A stretch of 27,538 bases of DNA from Hydrogenimonas sp. (GTDB lineage: Bacteria > Campylobacterota > Campylobacteria > Campylobacterales > Hydrogenimonadaceae). Numbering within the stretch: the first letter of the stretch is position 1; every line of letters starts with the position of its first letter. Location: positions 1 through 27,538 of the forward strand of contig WGAW01000198.1 in the NCBI GenBank assembly GCA_015494675.1, read 5' to 3'. Below, in pieces: positions 7,971 to 16,766 of this stretch. The notes under the pieces are model-generated. The model was given only the letters and a program-made list of their open reading frames with translations. It was not told the origin of the DNA and did not search any database. The position numbers and the translations under genes are program-made.

Positions 7971-9389
7971 CTACTTCTCCTCTCTTTTGGAGAGAACTTT
8001 TCCCGCTCTCTCCTCTTTAAGTTTCTCTCTTCTGCGCCTGATTCTCTCTTTTATATTCCTTATTCGTCCTATTTCGGTCTCTTCGAGATCTACCGCGGCA
8101 TTCTCTATCACCTCCCCCACTTTGACCTCCAGCATTTCCGATTTTTTCATCGCAAGAATCTGGGATGTGAATACACTTCTGTGGCCCGTTATAAGAAAGC
8201 TTATGACCGCACTCAAGGCGGCATAGTGTGCGATTTCAAGCCCGAAAAGTTCAACCGCCATGATCGTTGCGGCGATCGGCGTATTGGTAGATCCGGCCAG
8301 TACGCTTACAAAACCGAGAGCCGCAAAGAGCGCTATATTATCTCCACCCATCAGCTGCCCGAAGAGATGACCGCTTGTCGCACCTATATAAAAAACGGGT
8401 GTTATGATTCCGCCGCTGCCGCCGACACCGAGTGTTATGGATGTATAGAGGGTTTTAAGCAAAAATGCGTACCACGGCAAATCTTTGGAGAAGTAGGGGT
8501 CGGGATTAAGGGTATCTTTTATCGTCTCGAGTCCGAGCCCCAAATATCTGTCTCCAAAGACAAAAGCGAGAGCTATAAGAACCGCACCGCCGCCGAATGC
8601 GACCACATAGGGATTTAGCTGAATCCTCTTTATATATTTGTGAGCACTGCTTACGGCCGTGACCACAATGTCCGATATGAAACCGAAAAAGAGGCCGGCG
8701 GCCACCACCTGAAATATCAGGGGCAGATCCAGCGCGATATTCTGGTAGAATCGGATATCGAAATATGTATACTCGATGCCGAGAAACTGCGCCGTGGTGA
8801 ATGCCGCGAATCCGGCTATGAACGACGGCAGCAGCACATCGTAGAGAATTACCCCGATGATAAGCACCTCCACACCGAATATCGCTCCGGCGATAGGTGT
8901 GCCGAAGACCGACGCGAAACCGGCGCTAATACCGCATATTACGAGCTTTTTGCGATCCTCTTTGCTGAATCGAAGAATATCGGATAGCCATGAAGCGGCG
9001 CCGGCGCCTATCTGCGCACCGGGCCCCTCTTTTCCGACAGAGCCGCCTGCGAATATCGTTATCACTGTAGCGAAAAGCTTAACCGGTATGACGGCGATGT
9101 CTATCTTTCCATGTTTTTTATGCACCGCCTCTATCACCTTTTCGGTACCGTGCCCCTCCGCACTCGGGGCGAAGGTACGCACTATCCATACTGTGATCAT
9201 CAGAGCGAAGGGAAGGAGGTAGTAGTACTCGAAAGGAAGCTCCGTGCGGCTGCTCTCGGCAACCTGCAGGATCTTCAGAAACATGGTGACCACCGCACCG
9301 ATGAGAACACCCACGACAGAAGAGAGTACTACCCATTTGGTGACGCTGAAAAATATCGCGGTCTGTTCCGTAACGTGTTTACGTATCAT
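7971..9389 (-). CDS. CLC-family chloride channel or H+/Cl- exchanger
   Basis: A 472-residue polytopic membrane protein of the CLC family. Visible signatures are GKEGP at 119-123 with the gating glutamate E121, and GGSGGIITP at 323-331. The usual GSGIP selectivity motif reads GHGTE (79-83), placing His where the central Ser normally sits. In the helix FGVEVL (171-176) the position of the internal proton glutamate is Val. These changes leave exchanger versus channel behaviour open. No CBS domains follow; the C-terminus is a highly charged tail (about 420-472). The gene lies directly ahead of trkA with a one-base gap, linking anion and K+ fluxes. The ribosome site before the ATG at 9389 is weak. 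A TATAAT box lies at 9476-9481. Confidence 0.92.
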   Translation of the reverse strand: MIRKHVTEQTAIFFSVTKWVVLSSVVGVLIGAVVTMFLKILQVAESSRTELPFEYYYLLPFALMITVWIVRTFAPSAEGHGTEKVIEAVHKKHGKIDIAVIPVKLFATVITIFAGGSVGKEGPGAQIGAGAASWLSDILRFSKEDRKKLVICGISAGFASVFGTPIAGAIFGVEVLIIGVILYDVLLPSFIAGFAAFTTAQFLGIEYTYFDIRFYQNIALDLPLIFQVVAAGLFFGFISDIVVTAVSSAHKYIKRIQLNPYVVAFGGGAVLIALAFVFGDRYLGLGLETIKDTLNPDPYFSKDLPWYAFLLKTLYTSITLGVGGSGGIITPVFYIGATSGHLFGQLMGGDNIALFAALGFVSVLAGSTNTPIAATIMAVELFGLEIAHYAALSAVISFLITGHRSVFTSQILAMKKSEMLEVKVGEVIENAAVDLEETEIGRIRNIKERIRRRREKLKEERAGKVLSKREEK

Positions 9390-9475
9390 ACAGGTAGTCC
9401 GGATTCGGCTAAATAACGTAGTGATCTTGCACGCTCATGGCGAATGAAAGGGTATGCCGGCAGTCTCATTCCCTG

Positions 9476-9481
9476 ATTATA
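9476..9481 (-). promoter_or_regulatory. -10 box for the clc-trkA-trkH operon
   Basis: TATAAT on the minus strand in the 239-base gap between mscS and the CLC gene, about 87 bases upstream of the CLC ATG. An AT-rich upstream flank with two short palindromes (9504-9514 and 9528-9544) lies where a regulator could bind. No coding sequence is credible in this gap. Confidence 0.5.
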
Positions 9482-9503
9482 GCGCGATTTATATGAAAAT
9501 TTT

Positions 9504-9544
9504 AGAAAATTTCTCTAATTTTATTATTAGCATAGCTAATGCTA
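9504..9544. repeat. Two short palindromes upstream of the clc-trk promoter
   Basis: AGAAA-A-TTTCT at 9504-9514 and TAGCAT-AGCTA-ATGCTA at 9528-9544 are both perfect dyads, 23 and 47 bases upstream of the candidate -10 box. No T-run follows either one in the transcribed direction, so they look more like protein-binding sites than a terminator for mscS. The binding protein is unknown. Confidence 0.4.
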
Positions 9545-9628
9545 TAAGTTATAAATCGGTGATTTGCGATATATTTTTGGAAGTCGGTGTTTTTATGTTG
9601 ACAAACCGCTACTTCATAACGGAGGACT

Positions 9629-11575
9629 CTATCTGCCTGAAGGTTGACAATCTCCCTTCGCAACGGCTTCGAAACTCTCTTTTACATTCTCGGGATCGAA
9701 ATATAGTGATTCGGACGGGAATGCAAAATCGAGACCGTTGCGCTCCAATATCTCCCAAATCTTTAAAAGCACATCCTGTTTTATCGCCAGCCACTCCTCC
9801 CACTTCGTCGTTTCGGTAAAGGCGTATACAAGTATATTTACCGAAGATTCCGCGAACTCATCGAGATATACCAGCAGAGTGGTTTTTACGCCGTACTTGT
9901 CCTCCGCCGAAACAAGCTTCTTCTCTTTTCTCGACTGCTTTCGAATCAGGCCCGTATCTATCTTTTGCGGAGTCGCTATACCCGGATGCGATACGAGCAT
10001 CCGCCTGATCTCTTCGAGCGCCTCGGTTAGTTTTTCCCGTTTCGACCCGTAGGTAACACCGATATATACCTTTATACGACGCCCGACCGTCCTTTTGCTC
10101 CAGTTTTTCAGCGGAGTGTTCGCGAGCGTCGAGTTCGGAACGGTAATCATGGCGTTGTCGAATGTCCTGATGAATGTGCTGATAAATCCGATCTCGACGA
10201 CAGTACCTTCGACATCCTTCGTCTCTATCCAGTCACCCTGGGAGAAGGAGTTGTCGAAAATTATCTTCAAAAGGCCGAAAAAGTTGCTGAGCGTATTCTG
10301 AGCCGCGAGCGCTATGGCGAGACCGCCGATACCGAGCGAAGCGAGCAGACCGGTAATGTTCACCCCCATCTTTACAAGGAGCATGAAGATCGCTATCGTA
10401 ACTACCGTAATCTTCAGGATGGAGATGACGAGGTTCACCAGCTCCCGGCGCATCTGCCTGTTTTTCAGCTCACCATGCTTTATCAGGTAGTCGAAGAAGA
10501 GGCTGTCTATTATGACCGTCGCGATGTATGCACCGATCCCGAGGTAGATCGCATAGAAGAGAATCCCGACACTTTCGGCCAACGGTTTCGGATAGAGTAG
10601 CACCTCCAGCCCCAGCTCGAATCCGAAAGAGAGAACCAGAAGGTAGAGAGGCTTTCTGATACCGTCGAGATTCGCAAGAAGCATCTCGTCTATGCGGTCT
10701 CTCTTTTTCAGGATCTGCCTCTTCAAGAAAGCGTAAAGCCTGTAGTAGACGACGAAGCCGACTCCCCATGCGAGCAGCATTATCAGGAGAAATATCAGAA
10801 CCCTTCCCATATCGAGATAGAGGTATCGCAGGTATGTGTTTATTTTGGCGAAGAGCTCGATATCGTTGATCTTATCTATTATCTCGTCGAGTTTGAAGAT
10901 GGCCGCCAGCGACCTGTAGTGAAGCAGAGACGGGTTCGAAGAGAGATACTCGAGAAAGTCGCCGAAAAAGGCGGTATGCATCTTCAGTTCGGCATAGTTT
11001 TCGACAATCTGCCGCGAGATGGCATCCTTGAGCGGTTTGGCCTCTTCGTACGCCTTGAGAAAGCGCTCCATCGGGATGGACCGAAGATATCTCATCTGCT
11101 CCTCTATCACCGAGTTCAGAGCTTTGTCATCCATCGAGGTCCAGCCGTCTGCGAGGCGAACGAAGAAGCGATATATATGCTCCTTGGTCTCGAGAGACTT
11201 CAAGGCTATCCTGTCTCTCGTAACGGCGGCCGTATAGCCGTACTCGCTGTTTACACCTATCCTGGCCAGAAGGCGGGAGCGCTCCTCTTTGGCTTTTGAC
11301 GGGTCGAAAAAGGGGTTTTTCTCACTCTTTACGTCGTACGGTCTCTCCTTGATAACGGCTATGAGCTGGTTGAAGCGGGCTACACGCTCGTCCACCATCG
11401 AAGAGAGATCGAGGGGTTTTTGCACCGCTGAGGCGTTTCCCTCACGCGAAAGAGTGATCTTTTTGCCCTTTTCGGGCGAGTAGAAGCTCTTCTCTATCTC
11501 GACGACACTCTCCCAGAATCCGGAAGCCGCAAGCGCCAATACGGCGAGACTCAATAGGAGTAGAAGTCGTCTCAC
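9629..11575 (-). CDS. MscS-family mechanosensitive channel, long form
   Basis: A 648-residue membrane protein, much longer than E. coli MscS (286). It starts with a signal-peptide-like stretch (about 1-18), followed by a roughly 220-residue charged, helical, probably periplasmic region. Several membrane helices follow (from about residue 255). The MscS pore helix and beta domain come next: GLLASLGIGGLAIALAAQNT, then FSQGDWIETKDVEGTVVEIG and NAMITVPNSTLANTPLKNWS. Such channels release solutes on hypo-osmotic shock. The start is GTG at 11575; the GAGG upstream overlaps the purU stop (TGAGG), implying read-through from purU. The following clc-trkA-trkH genes have their own promoter but the same osmotic theme. 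Confidence 0.92.
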   Translation of the reverse strand: MRRLLLLLSLAVLALAASGFWESVVEIEKSFYSPEKGKKITLSREGNASAVQKPLDLSSMVDERVARFNQLIAVIKERPYDVKSEKNPFFDPSKAKEERSRLLARIGVNSEYGYTAAVTRDRIALKSLETKEHIYRFFVRLADGWTSMDDKALNSVIEEQMRYLRSIPMERFLKAYEEAKPLKDAISRQIVENYAELKMHTAFFGDFLEYLSSNPSLLHYRSLAAIFKLDEIIDKINDIELFAKINTYLRYLYLDMGRVLIFLLIMLLAWGVGFVVYYRLYAFLKRQILKKRDRIDEMLLANLDGIRKPLYLLVLSFGFELGLEVLLYPKPLAESVGILFYAIYLGIGAYIATVIIDSLFFDYLIKHGELKNRQMRRELVNLVISILKITVVTIAIFMLLVKMGVNITGLLASLGIGGLAIALAAQNTLSNFFGLLKIIFDNSFSQGDWIETKDVEGTVVEIGFISTFIRTFDNAMITVPNSTLANTPLKNWSKRTVGRRIKVYIGVTYGSKREKLTEALEEIRRMLVSHPGIATPQKIDTGLIRKQSRKEKKLVSAEDKYGVKTTLLVYLDEFAESSVNILVYAFTETTKWEEWLAIKQDVLLKIWEILERNGLDFAFPSESLYFDPENVKESFEAVAKGDCQPSGR

Positions 11576-11587
11576 GGTTTTGTTACC

Positions 11588-12430
11588 TCAGTCGAATATT
11601 ACCGTTTTGTTGGCGTAGACGAAGATCTTGTCTTCGAGCGCCAGCCTCAGGGCTTTTGCAAGCACTATCTTTTCCACATCGCGCCCCGCACTCTGCATCT
11701 GCTTCCAGTCCATCGCATGATCGACGGGTATCGTACCCTGCGCGATGATCGGTCCCTCGTCCAGGTTGTTGTTTACGAAGTGGGCGGTCGCTCCTATGAT
11801 TTTAACACCGCGGTCATAAGCCTGCTTGTAAGGGTTCGCCCCTATGAATGCAGGAAGAAACGAGTGGTGTATGTTTATGATCCGCTCTTCGAAACGGCTC
11901 ACGAACTCAGGTGTAAGTATTCGCATATATTTCGCCAACACTATATAGTCGATCTCGCCGAAAGAGTCTATCGCCTCCAAAATCAGCTCCTCGTGCTCGG
12001 CCCTCTGCAGCCCCTCGTGGCTTACGCACACGTAGGGTATATCGAACCTCTCGACAAGCCCTTTGAGTATATCGTAATTGGATACGACTCCGACGATCTG
12101 CGCCTCGAGTTCACCCGCTTCGTGGCGTATAAGTATGTCTCCGAGGCAGTGGCTCTCTTTGGTCGCCATGATCACCACCCGCTTGGGCCGCGGCTCCGCA
12201 AGCCTGATCACGGCGTCTTTCGGAAGAACGAGCTTCAGCTCCGCCTCCAGTGCGCCAGGATCGAACTTTCCGCTCACCTCGCTGCGCATGAAGAACTTCC
12301 CGTTTTGGGCATCGACGAACTCACGGTTCTTCTCTACATTGAGACCGAAATCGAAAAGGGTTTTGCTAATCTTGTAGACGAGGCCCTTTTCGTCCCTGCA
12401 GTCGATCAAAACGCGGTAATGCCTGGTCAT
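11588..12430 (-). CDS. purU: Formyltetrahydrofolate deformylase
   Basis: 280 residues. An N-terminal ACT-like regulatory domain (about 1-80, VLIDCRDEKGLVYKISKTLF) is joined to a formyltransferase-fold hydrolase domain. The catalytic region contains NIHHSFLPAFIGANPYKQAY and GATAHFVNNNLDEGPIIAQ, holding the Asn/His/Asp set of the family. It hydrolyses 10-formyl-THF to formate and THF, balancing one-carbon units. Length is normal. AAAGGG precedes the ATG at 12430, and an extended -10 (TGGTATAAT) lies 25 bases upstream. It is first in a transcript that continues into mscS after 12 bases. Confidence 0.95.
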   Translation of the reverse strand: MTRHYRVLIDCRDEKGLVYKISKTLFDFGLNVEKNREFVDAQNGKFFMRSEVSGKFDPGALEAELKLVLPKDAVIRLAEPRPKRVVIMATKESHCLGDILIRHEAGELEAQIVGVVSNYDILKGLVERFDIPYVCVSHEGLQRAEHEELILEAIDSFGEIDYIVLAKYMRILTPEFVSRFEERIINIHHSFLPAFIGANPYKQAYDRGVKIIGATAHFVNNNLDEGPIIAQGTIPVDHAMDWKQMQSAGRDVEKIVLAKALRLALEDKIFVYANKTVIFD

Positions 12431-12455
12431 TTAAGCCCTTTGTTTTGTTTGTGCG

Positions 12456-12461
12456 ATTATA
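12456..12461 (-). promoter_or_regulatory. Extended -10 promoter for purU-mscS
   Basis: TATAAT preceded by TGG on the minus strand (TTTGGTATAAT), 25 bases upstream of the purU ATG. This is one of the clearest sigma-70 -10 elements in the window. Confidence 0.6.
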
Positions 12462-12532
12462 CCAAACGGCTGTTGAAACAGAGATGTTGAGCGTTGCCTG
12501 GTCTCATAGCCGCACCCGTTAATCACGTAAAC

Positions 12533-14233
12533 TTATTCCGAAAGCCTTAAACGGCCGCCGAAAAGCATCTTCGTAGCCTCCTCTTCGTCCATCGGTTTTC
12601 CGTAAAAGTATCCCTGAATCGTTGTCAATCCCAGATTTTGGAAAAACTCCTTCTGCTCGACCCTCTCCACTCCTTCGACAACACATCCGAGCCTGAACGT
12701 ATCTACGATACTCTTCATGATGGTGACGAGCGCTTCATCTTTTGCGTCTCCCGGAATATTCTCGACAAACGCCCTGTCTATCTTCAGTTCATCTATCGGA
12801 AGCTTATGGATGTAGCGCAAAGAGGAGTATCCGGTCCCGAAATCGTCGAGCGATATCTTCACTCCCATCTTTTTCATCTCTTCCACAAAATCGAGCTCCT
12901 TTTGAGTGCAGGCCATAAGTTCGCTTTCGGTTATCTCCGCCGTAACGTACTGCAGCAGGTCGGCCCGTTTGAGCAGCTTTAAAATACGCTCATCCTCGAA
13001 ATCACCGATATTGAAATTTACCGAAACAGATACCTCAAACCCCATTGCGTGCCACTTTTTCAGCTGCAAAAGGGCCTTTTTCAAGACGATAAAATCTATT
13101 TTCCCCATAAGCCCGTACTCCTGCGCAACAGGCAGAAAAAGTGCCGGCTGCACCAACTCTCCTCTGCCGTTTCGCCACCTCACGAGCGCTTCGAAACCCA
13201 AAACTCTACCTTCAATACAATCCACTTTCGGCTGGTAGTATACGATAAACTCCTCTTTCTTTACGGCGGCGTTGAGAGCGTCGAGAACGGAGCGCTTCTC
13301 GGCGATATGGTGCCCCATATACTCTTCGTAGAAGAGGACTCTGCTTCTACCGCCGCTCTTCGCCGTCCAGAGTGCGGAGTTTGCGTTTTTCACCGCGTCT
13401 TTGGCGTTTGCCGCACTTTTCGGATATGTACAGACCCCCATACTCAGGGTAACGAGAAGGCTCTTCCCTATTATGGAGATATTCTTTTCGAAAAACGACT
13501 CTATCTTTTCGGTAAGCTCCCTCGCCTCCTCTTCCGTACCGTCATGGAGTATGACGAACTCATCACCGCCGTAGCGGTAGACGTAGCCGGGCGACGCGAT
13601 CTCTTTGAGAAGTTCGCCGACGCTTTTGATCACTATGTCCCCGAAGAGGTGGCCGAAAGTGTTGTTGATGGTTTTGAAGTTGTCGATATCGAGAAAAATT
13701 ACGGAGAACTCCCTTTTCGACTCGATCTTTCTCTCCATATCTTCAAGAAGTCTATCTTTGTTGCGCAAAGAGGTAAGGGTGTCGTGACTTCTTAGGTAGT
13801 TACTGCGCTCCTCGGCACTCTTGAGCTCTTCGAGTATCACCATTTTGTCGGTTATGTCGTATACGATTCCCACCATCTTCAGCGGCTTGCCCGCCTCGTC
13901 TCTTATGACGAATCCCTTTTCGTGAATCCATGCGGTTTTCGAGTTTTTGAGTCTTATCTTGTGCCTCAGATCGTAGTACTCTTTTTCATTCGAAAGTACA
14001 CTCTCGATCTCCCGCAAAACCACCTCTTTCGTATCTTCGTTCAAAACCGACATAAACTTTTCGAACGAGGGTTTGAAGTTCTCGGCATCTTCACCGTATA
14101 TCTCGATTTTTCGTCGGCTCCATACCACTTCGTTGGTGGATATATCCCACTCCCAATAACCTATATTCGCGACATCCTGTGCGATTTCAAAAAGTTTCGG
14201 AAGATGTCGGGTTTCAATATTCAGTTTCGCCAT
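12533..14233 (-). CDS. PAS-GGDEF-EAL c-di-GMP turnover protein
   Basis: 566 residues, no membrane segment visible. An N-terminal PAS domain (about 20-130; ends GIVYDITDK) is followed by a GGDEF domain (about 140-300) with FLDIDNFKTINNTFGH and an intact RYGGDEF (motif 222-226). The residues where an RxxD inhibitory site would sit read ASPG, so product inhibition through that site is not expected. The EAL domain (about 310-560) is intact: FEALVRW at 347-353, NFN, EITES and DDFG at 463-466. Both synthesis and hydrolysis of c-di-GMP are therefore possible; which dominates cannot be read from sequence. It is transcribed alone, with 102 bases to purU and 163 bases to the patatin gene. No good ribosome site is seen before the ATG at 14233. 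Confidence 0.93.
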   Translation of the reverse strand: MAKLNIETRHLPKLFEIAQDVANIGYWEWDISTNEVVWSRRKIEIYGEDAENFKPSFEKFMSVLNEDTKEVVLREIESVLSNEKEYYDLRHKIRLKNSKTAWIHEKGFVIRDEAGKPLKMVGIVYDITDKMVILEELKSAEERSNYLRSHDTLTSLRNKDRLLEDMERKIESKREFSVIFLDIDNFKTINNTFGHLFGDIVIKSVGELLKEIASPGYVYRYGGDEFVILHDGTEEEARELTEKIESFFEKNISIIGKSLLVTLSMGVCTYPKSAANAKDAVKNANSALWTAKSGGRSRVLFYEEYMGHHIAEKRSVLDALNAAVKKEEFIVYYQPKVDCIEGRVLGFEALVRWRNGRGELVQPALFLPVAQEYGLMGKIDFIVLKKALLQLKKWHAMGFEVSVSVNFNIGDFEDERILKLLKRADLLQYVTAEITESELMACTQKELDFVEEMKKMGVKISLDDFGTGYSSLRYIHKLPIDELKIDRAFVENIPGDAKDEALVTIMKSIVDTFRLGCVVEGVERVEQKEFFQNLGLTTIQGYFYGKPMDEEEATKMLFGGRLRLSE

Positions 14234-14396
14234 GGCAAATCACTATTAATGAATAATCTGTTGTGATCATTGTTCAACCTGTTACTAATATCGCCCTGTT
14301 TCAAACGGGTCGTCCAAAAGTCGAGTCTAAAGAGCGGCAGTATAAACTCCATGAAAGAGAGATGATTCGATTCGGCGGAAGTGTATAAATTGATCT

Positions 14397-15155
14397 CTAT
14401 TCCCGACCCGTAGATCTTTTCAACTCATTCAGCGAAGCCTCCGCGGCTTTGATGCCCTCTTCGTACGCTGTCATCCCTTTTTTAAGATCGAATATGTTTA
14501 TAGCCCCGCACCCTTTCGGCTCGATGTAGAAATCGGCAAAAGCGGCGGAGGCTTTAATATTCGCGGCCATCATCAGCATCAAAACCCGTACGGTAGAGGC
14601 TATGATACCGGATGGCTCGGCTGCCGGAATCGGGTTGACGTTTATGCCCACAACGGGATAGGGCATCTTACTGAGCGGCTTCGTAGGCATATTGTCCATA
14701 AACCCGCCGTCAGCCAGAAGCGTTTCTTCGTATCTGACCGGAGCGAATATAGGAACCAGAGACGACGATGCCGCACACAACTTAGCCGCCGGACCCTCTT
14801 GGAAATAGCGTATATTGCCCTCTTTCAGGTCGCTACAGGCCACAGTAAACGGTATCCGCATATCTTCTATACGGGCGGTGTCCAGACTATTTTGCATAAG
14901 AGACTCTATGCGCTGCAGACCGAATAGCCCGCCGTTTTCGGAACTGCCCGTCAGATCTTTGAGCTTCAGATCTTTCATTATCGAAACTATATCCTCCGGG
15001 CTCTTGCCGTCACAAAGCAGTGCTCCGACCAGTGCCCCTCCGCTGCTGCCGCTGACCGCCCCGATCTCGAAACCGTTATCCAAGAGCACCCTAACGATAC
15101 CGAGGTGAGCCATCGCACGTATTCCGCCGCCGGAGAGTGCGAGAGAGAGTTTCAT
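14397..15155 (-). CDS. Patatin-like phospholipase
   Basis: 252 residues, a compact bacterial patatin domain with no membrane segment. It has the oxyanion-hole glycines (GGGIRAMAHLG, 9-19), the nucleophile elbow GSSGG with S38, and the catalytic dyad partner DGG with D149 (LLADGGFMDNMP). This set predicts lipid acyl-hydrolase activity; the substrate is unknown. The ATG at 15155 overlaps the stop of cca (ATGA), so it is co-translated with tRNA nucleotidyltransferase, although the two activities are not obviously related. It is the last gene of the leu-cca run. A bulged hairpin lies about 90 bases downstream (14294-14309) without a T-run, so no terminator is called. Confidence 0.92.
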   Translation of the reverse strand: MKLSLALSGGGIRAMAHLGIVRVLLDNGFEIGAVSGSSGGALVGALLCDGKSPEDIVSIMKDLKLKDLTGSSENGGLFGLQRIESLMQNSLDTARIEDMRIPFTVACSDLKEGNIRYFQEGPAAKLCAASSSLVPIFAPVRYEETLLADGGFMDNMPTKPLSKMPYPVVGINVNPIPAAEPSGIIASTVRVLMLMMAANIKASAAFADFYIEPKGCGAINIFDLKKGMTAYEEGIKAAEASLNELKRSTGRE

Positions 15156-16291
15156 GAGCCCTCTTTAACTCCGAATCTCTCCCGAACCGCGGCACGAATG
15201 CGGCGCCTCAGCTCCTCCCCCAGTCTCTTCCCTGCATACCCCTCTCTCAAAAGATCCGCGGGACGTATCCCGGGATCGAACCTGCTCTCATAGATTCCAA
15301 GCTCGACGGCCCTCCTTTTTAGGTCGTCGGCATATATTCCGATCCACTGCCTTAAAGCGAATCGAAGCGACAGAGCACCCAAAAATCTGTCGCTTATCTT
15401 CGAAGGGACACACTTTTGAAACTTCAAAACCTTTTTATATATGTTGGGTGTATGAATCCTTTCGCAGAGCTTCTGCGGGTTCAAGTGCAGATCGCACGAC
15501 AATACGTAAAGAAAAACGTAAGGGCGCATCTGGGTGTCGACAAACTTCAGAGCGCGTACCATATGGCGCGCCGTTTTAAAAAAATCTCTCCTATTAAGGG
15601 AAAAACCGAGAATCTTTCGATCGATGCCGACCCGGCTCATCTCGAAAAGCCCGTAGTGAAGAAGCGGCGCCTCGAACATCTTCTCGAACTCCCAAAATAT
15701 ACGCTCTGCACTCAGATCCTCGAAAGAGATCGCACACATCAGCTCCCTGCTACGCTCTTCGATTCTGAATCCGAGGCGTGCGGCAAACTGCATCGCCCGC
15801 AATACGCGCAGAGAGTCCTCGGTGAAGGTAACCGGGTCAACCACCCTTATAAGACGCCTTTTGATATCTTCGAGCCCGCCCCAGTGGTCTACGATCCTGC
15901 CGCTGCCAAGATCGAGCATCAGCGCGTTCATCGTAAAATCCCGGCGTCTCGACGCCTCTTTGGTATCTTTTGCAAGCCTCACTTCGAAGCCTCTATGGCC
16001 GACGGCCACCTTCTTTTCCGTTCTCGGCAGCGCGATATCTATATCTTTATACTTATATACGAAAAAGCTCCTGCCTACGCCCTTGGCCCCCAGTCTACGC
16101 ATAGCCTCTTCAAAAGTTTTCGTATCTATACCGAAACACTCTATATCCAGATCGCTGACCGGACGCTGCATCACCATATCTCTTACCGCACCGCCTACCA
16201 GAAATAGGCGCGCTTCGGGGTAGTTGTTTCTGAAAAAGGCTACTACGGTGTCGAGCTCTTCTTGAACTCTTTTCGTTAAATGCGGTCTCAT
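15152..16291 (-). CDS. cca: CCA-adding tRNA nucleotidyltransferase / poly(A) polymerase family
   Basis: About 379 residues of class II nucleotidyltransferase. The head has LFLVGGAVRD and the metal-binding SDLDIE (DxD), followed by RRDFTMNALMLD and the RNA/nucleotide-binding segment VVDPVTFTEDSLRVLRAMQFAARL. In organisms of this group a single such enzyme usually maintains the 3' CCA of tRNAs. I prefer the ATG at 16291 because AAAGAG lies five bases upstream; an in-frame ATG at 16312 would add seven residues (MQYERAP) but has no ribosome site. The gene overlaps patatin by 4 bases and is preceded by the CiaD-like gene, the same neighbour as in Campylobacter jejuni. Confidence 0.92.
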   Translation of the reverse strand: MRPHLTKRVQEELDTVVAFFRNNYPEARLFLVGGAVRDMVMQRPVSDLDIECFGIDTKTFEEAMRRLGAKGVGRSFFVYKYKDIDIALPRTEKKVAVGHRGFEVRLAKDTKEASRRRDFTMNALMLDLGSGRIVDHWGGLEDIKRRLIRVVDPVTFTEDSLRVLRAMQFAARLGFRIEERSRELMCAISFEDLSAERIFWEFEKMFEAPLLHYGLFEMSRVGIDRKILGFSLNRRDFFKTARHMVRALKFVDTQMRPYVFLYVLSCDLHLNPQKLCERIHTPNIYKKVLKFQKCVPSKISDRFLGALSLRFALRQWIGIYADDLKRRAVELGIYESRFDPGIRPADLLREGYAGKRLGEELRRRIRAAVRERFGVKEGS

Positions 16292-16396
16292 CGGGGCTCT
16301 TTCATACTGCATTGCCGAAACCGATCCATGTCGGTTCGGTCGGTGGAGAAGTTCTTCAAATCAGCGCCGCGGGCGCCGAAAACCGGCCCGGAAAAA

Positions 16397-16762
16397 TCAA
16401 CGACGCTTTTTGAGTGTATCGATACGCTCGTCAAGAAGTGCCAGGAGATACTCCAGAAAGTTGAGGGTGAGGTCAATTTTTGCCTCTACACGTTTGTTGT
16501 TTGGAGACTGAAACCCCTCAAAAAGTACGAGAAGCCGCTCTCTAAGGTTTTCGAGAAACTCCGTCTCCTCTTCCGCCGCACCGGAGTCGCAAGCCTGCTT
16601 TGTCCTCCTCGCATCATCCTCTTTGACGCTCTTTTGAAGAGTGTGCTCTTCCCCCTTTTCGGCAGATTCGTCCGTTTTTCGGGAGCATAGATCCGTCCCG
16701 GCCCTTTCCGGCTCTTCGCCGAGCTCCGCAATAGTGGAAAGAATAACATCTTTGAGTTCCAT
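16397..16762 (-). CDS. CiaD-like small protein
   Basis: 121 residues with two parts. A variable, charged, low-complexity half (about 10-67, rich in E, K, S) is followed by a dense conserved-looking helical block (69-118) reading FLENLRERLLVLFEGFQSPN and then AKIDLTLNFLEYLLALLDER. That block resembles the C-terminus of the Campylobacter invasion antigen D (CiaD) family from memory; its place beside cca matches the C. jejuni order Cj0788-cca. In Campylobacter CiaD is a secreted effector, but the conserved block and housekeeping context here suggest an older cellular role, which is unknown. It starts 4 bases after the TPR gene, with GGGGGTAG overlapping that stop as the ribosome site. Confidence 0.7.
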   Translation of the reverse strand: MELKDVILSTIAELGEEPERAGTDLCSRKTDESAEKGEEHTLQKSVKEDDARRTKQACDSGAAEEETEFLENLRERLLVLFEGFQSPNNKRVEAKIDLTLNFLEYLLALLDERIDTLKKRR

Positions 16763-16766
16763 TCAT

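Noticed and set aside
14294..14309. Hairpin CCCTGTTT-C-AAACGGG as patatin terminator
   Set aside because: The stem has a bulge, no T-run follows on the minus strand, and it lies about 90 bases from the stop codon.
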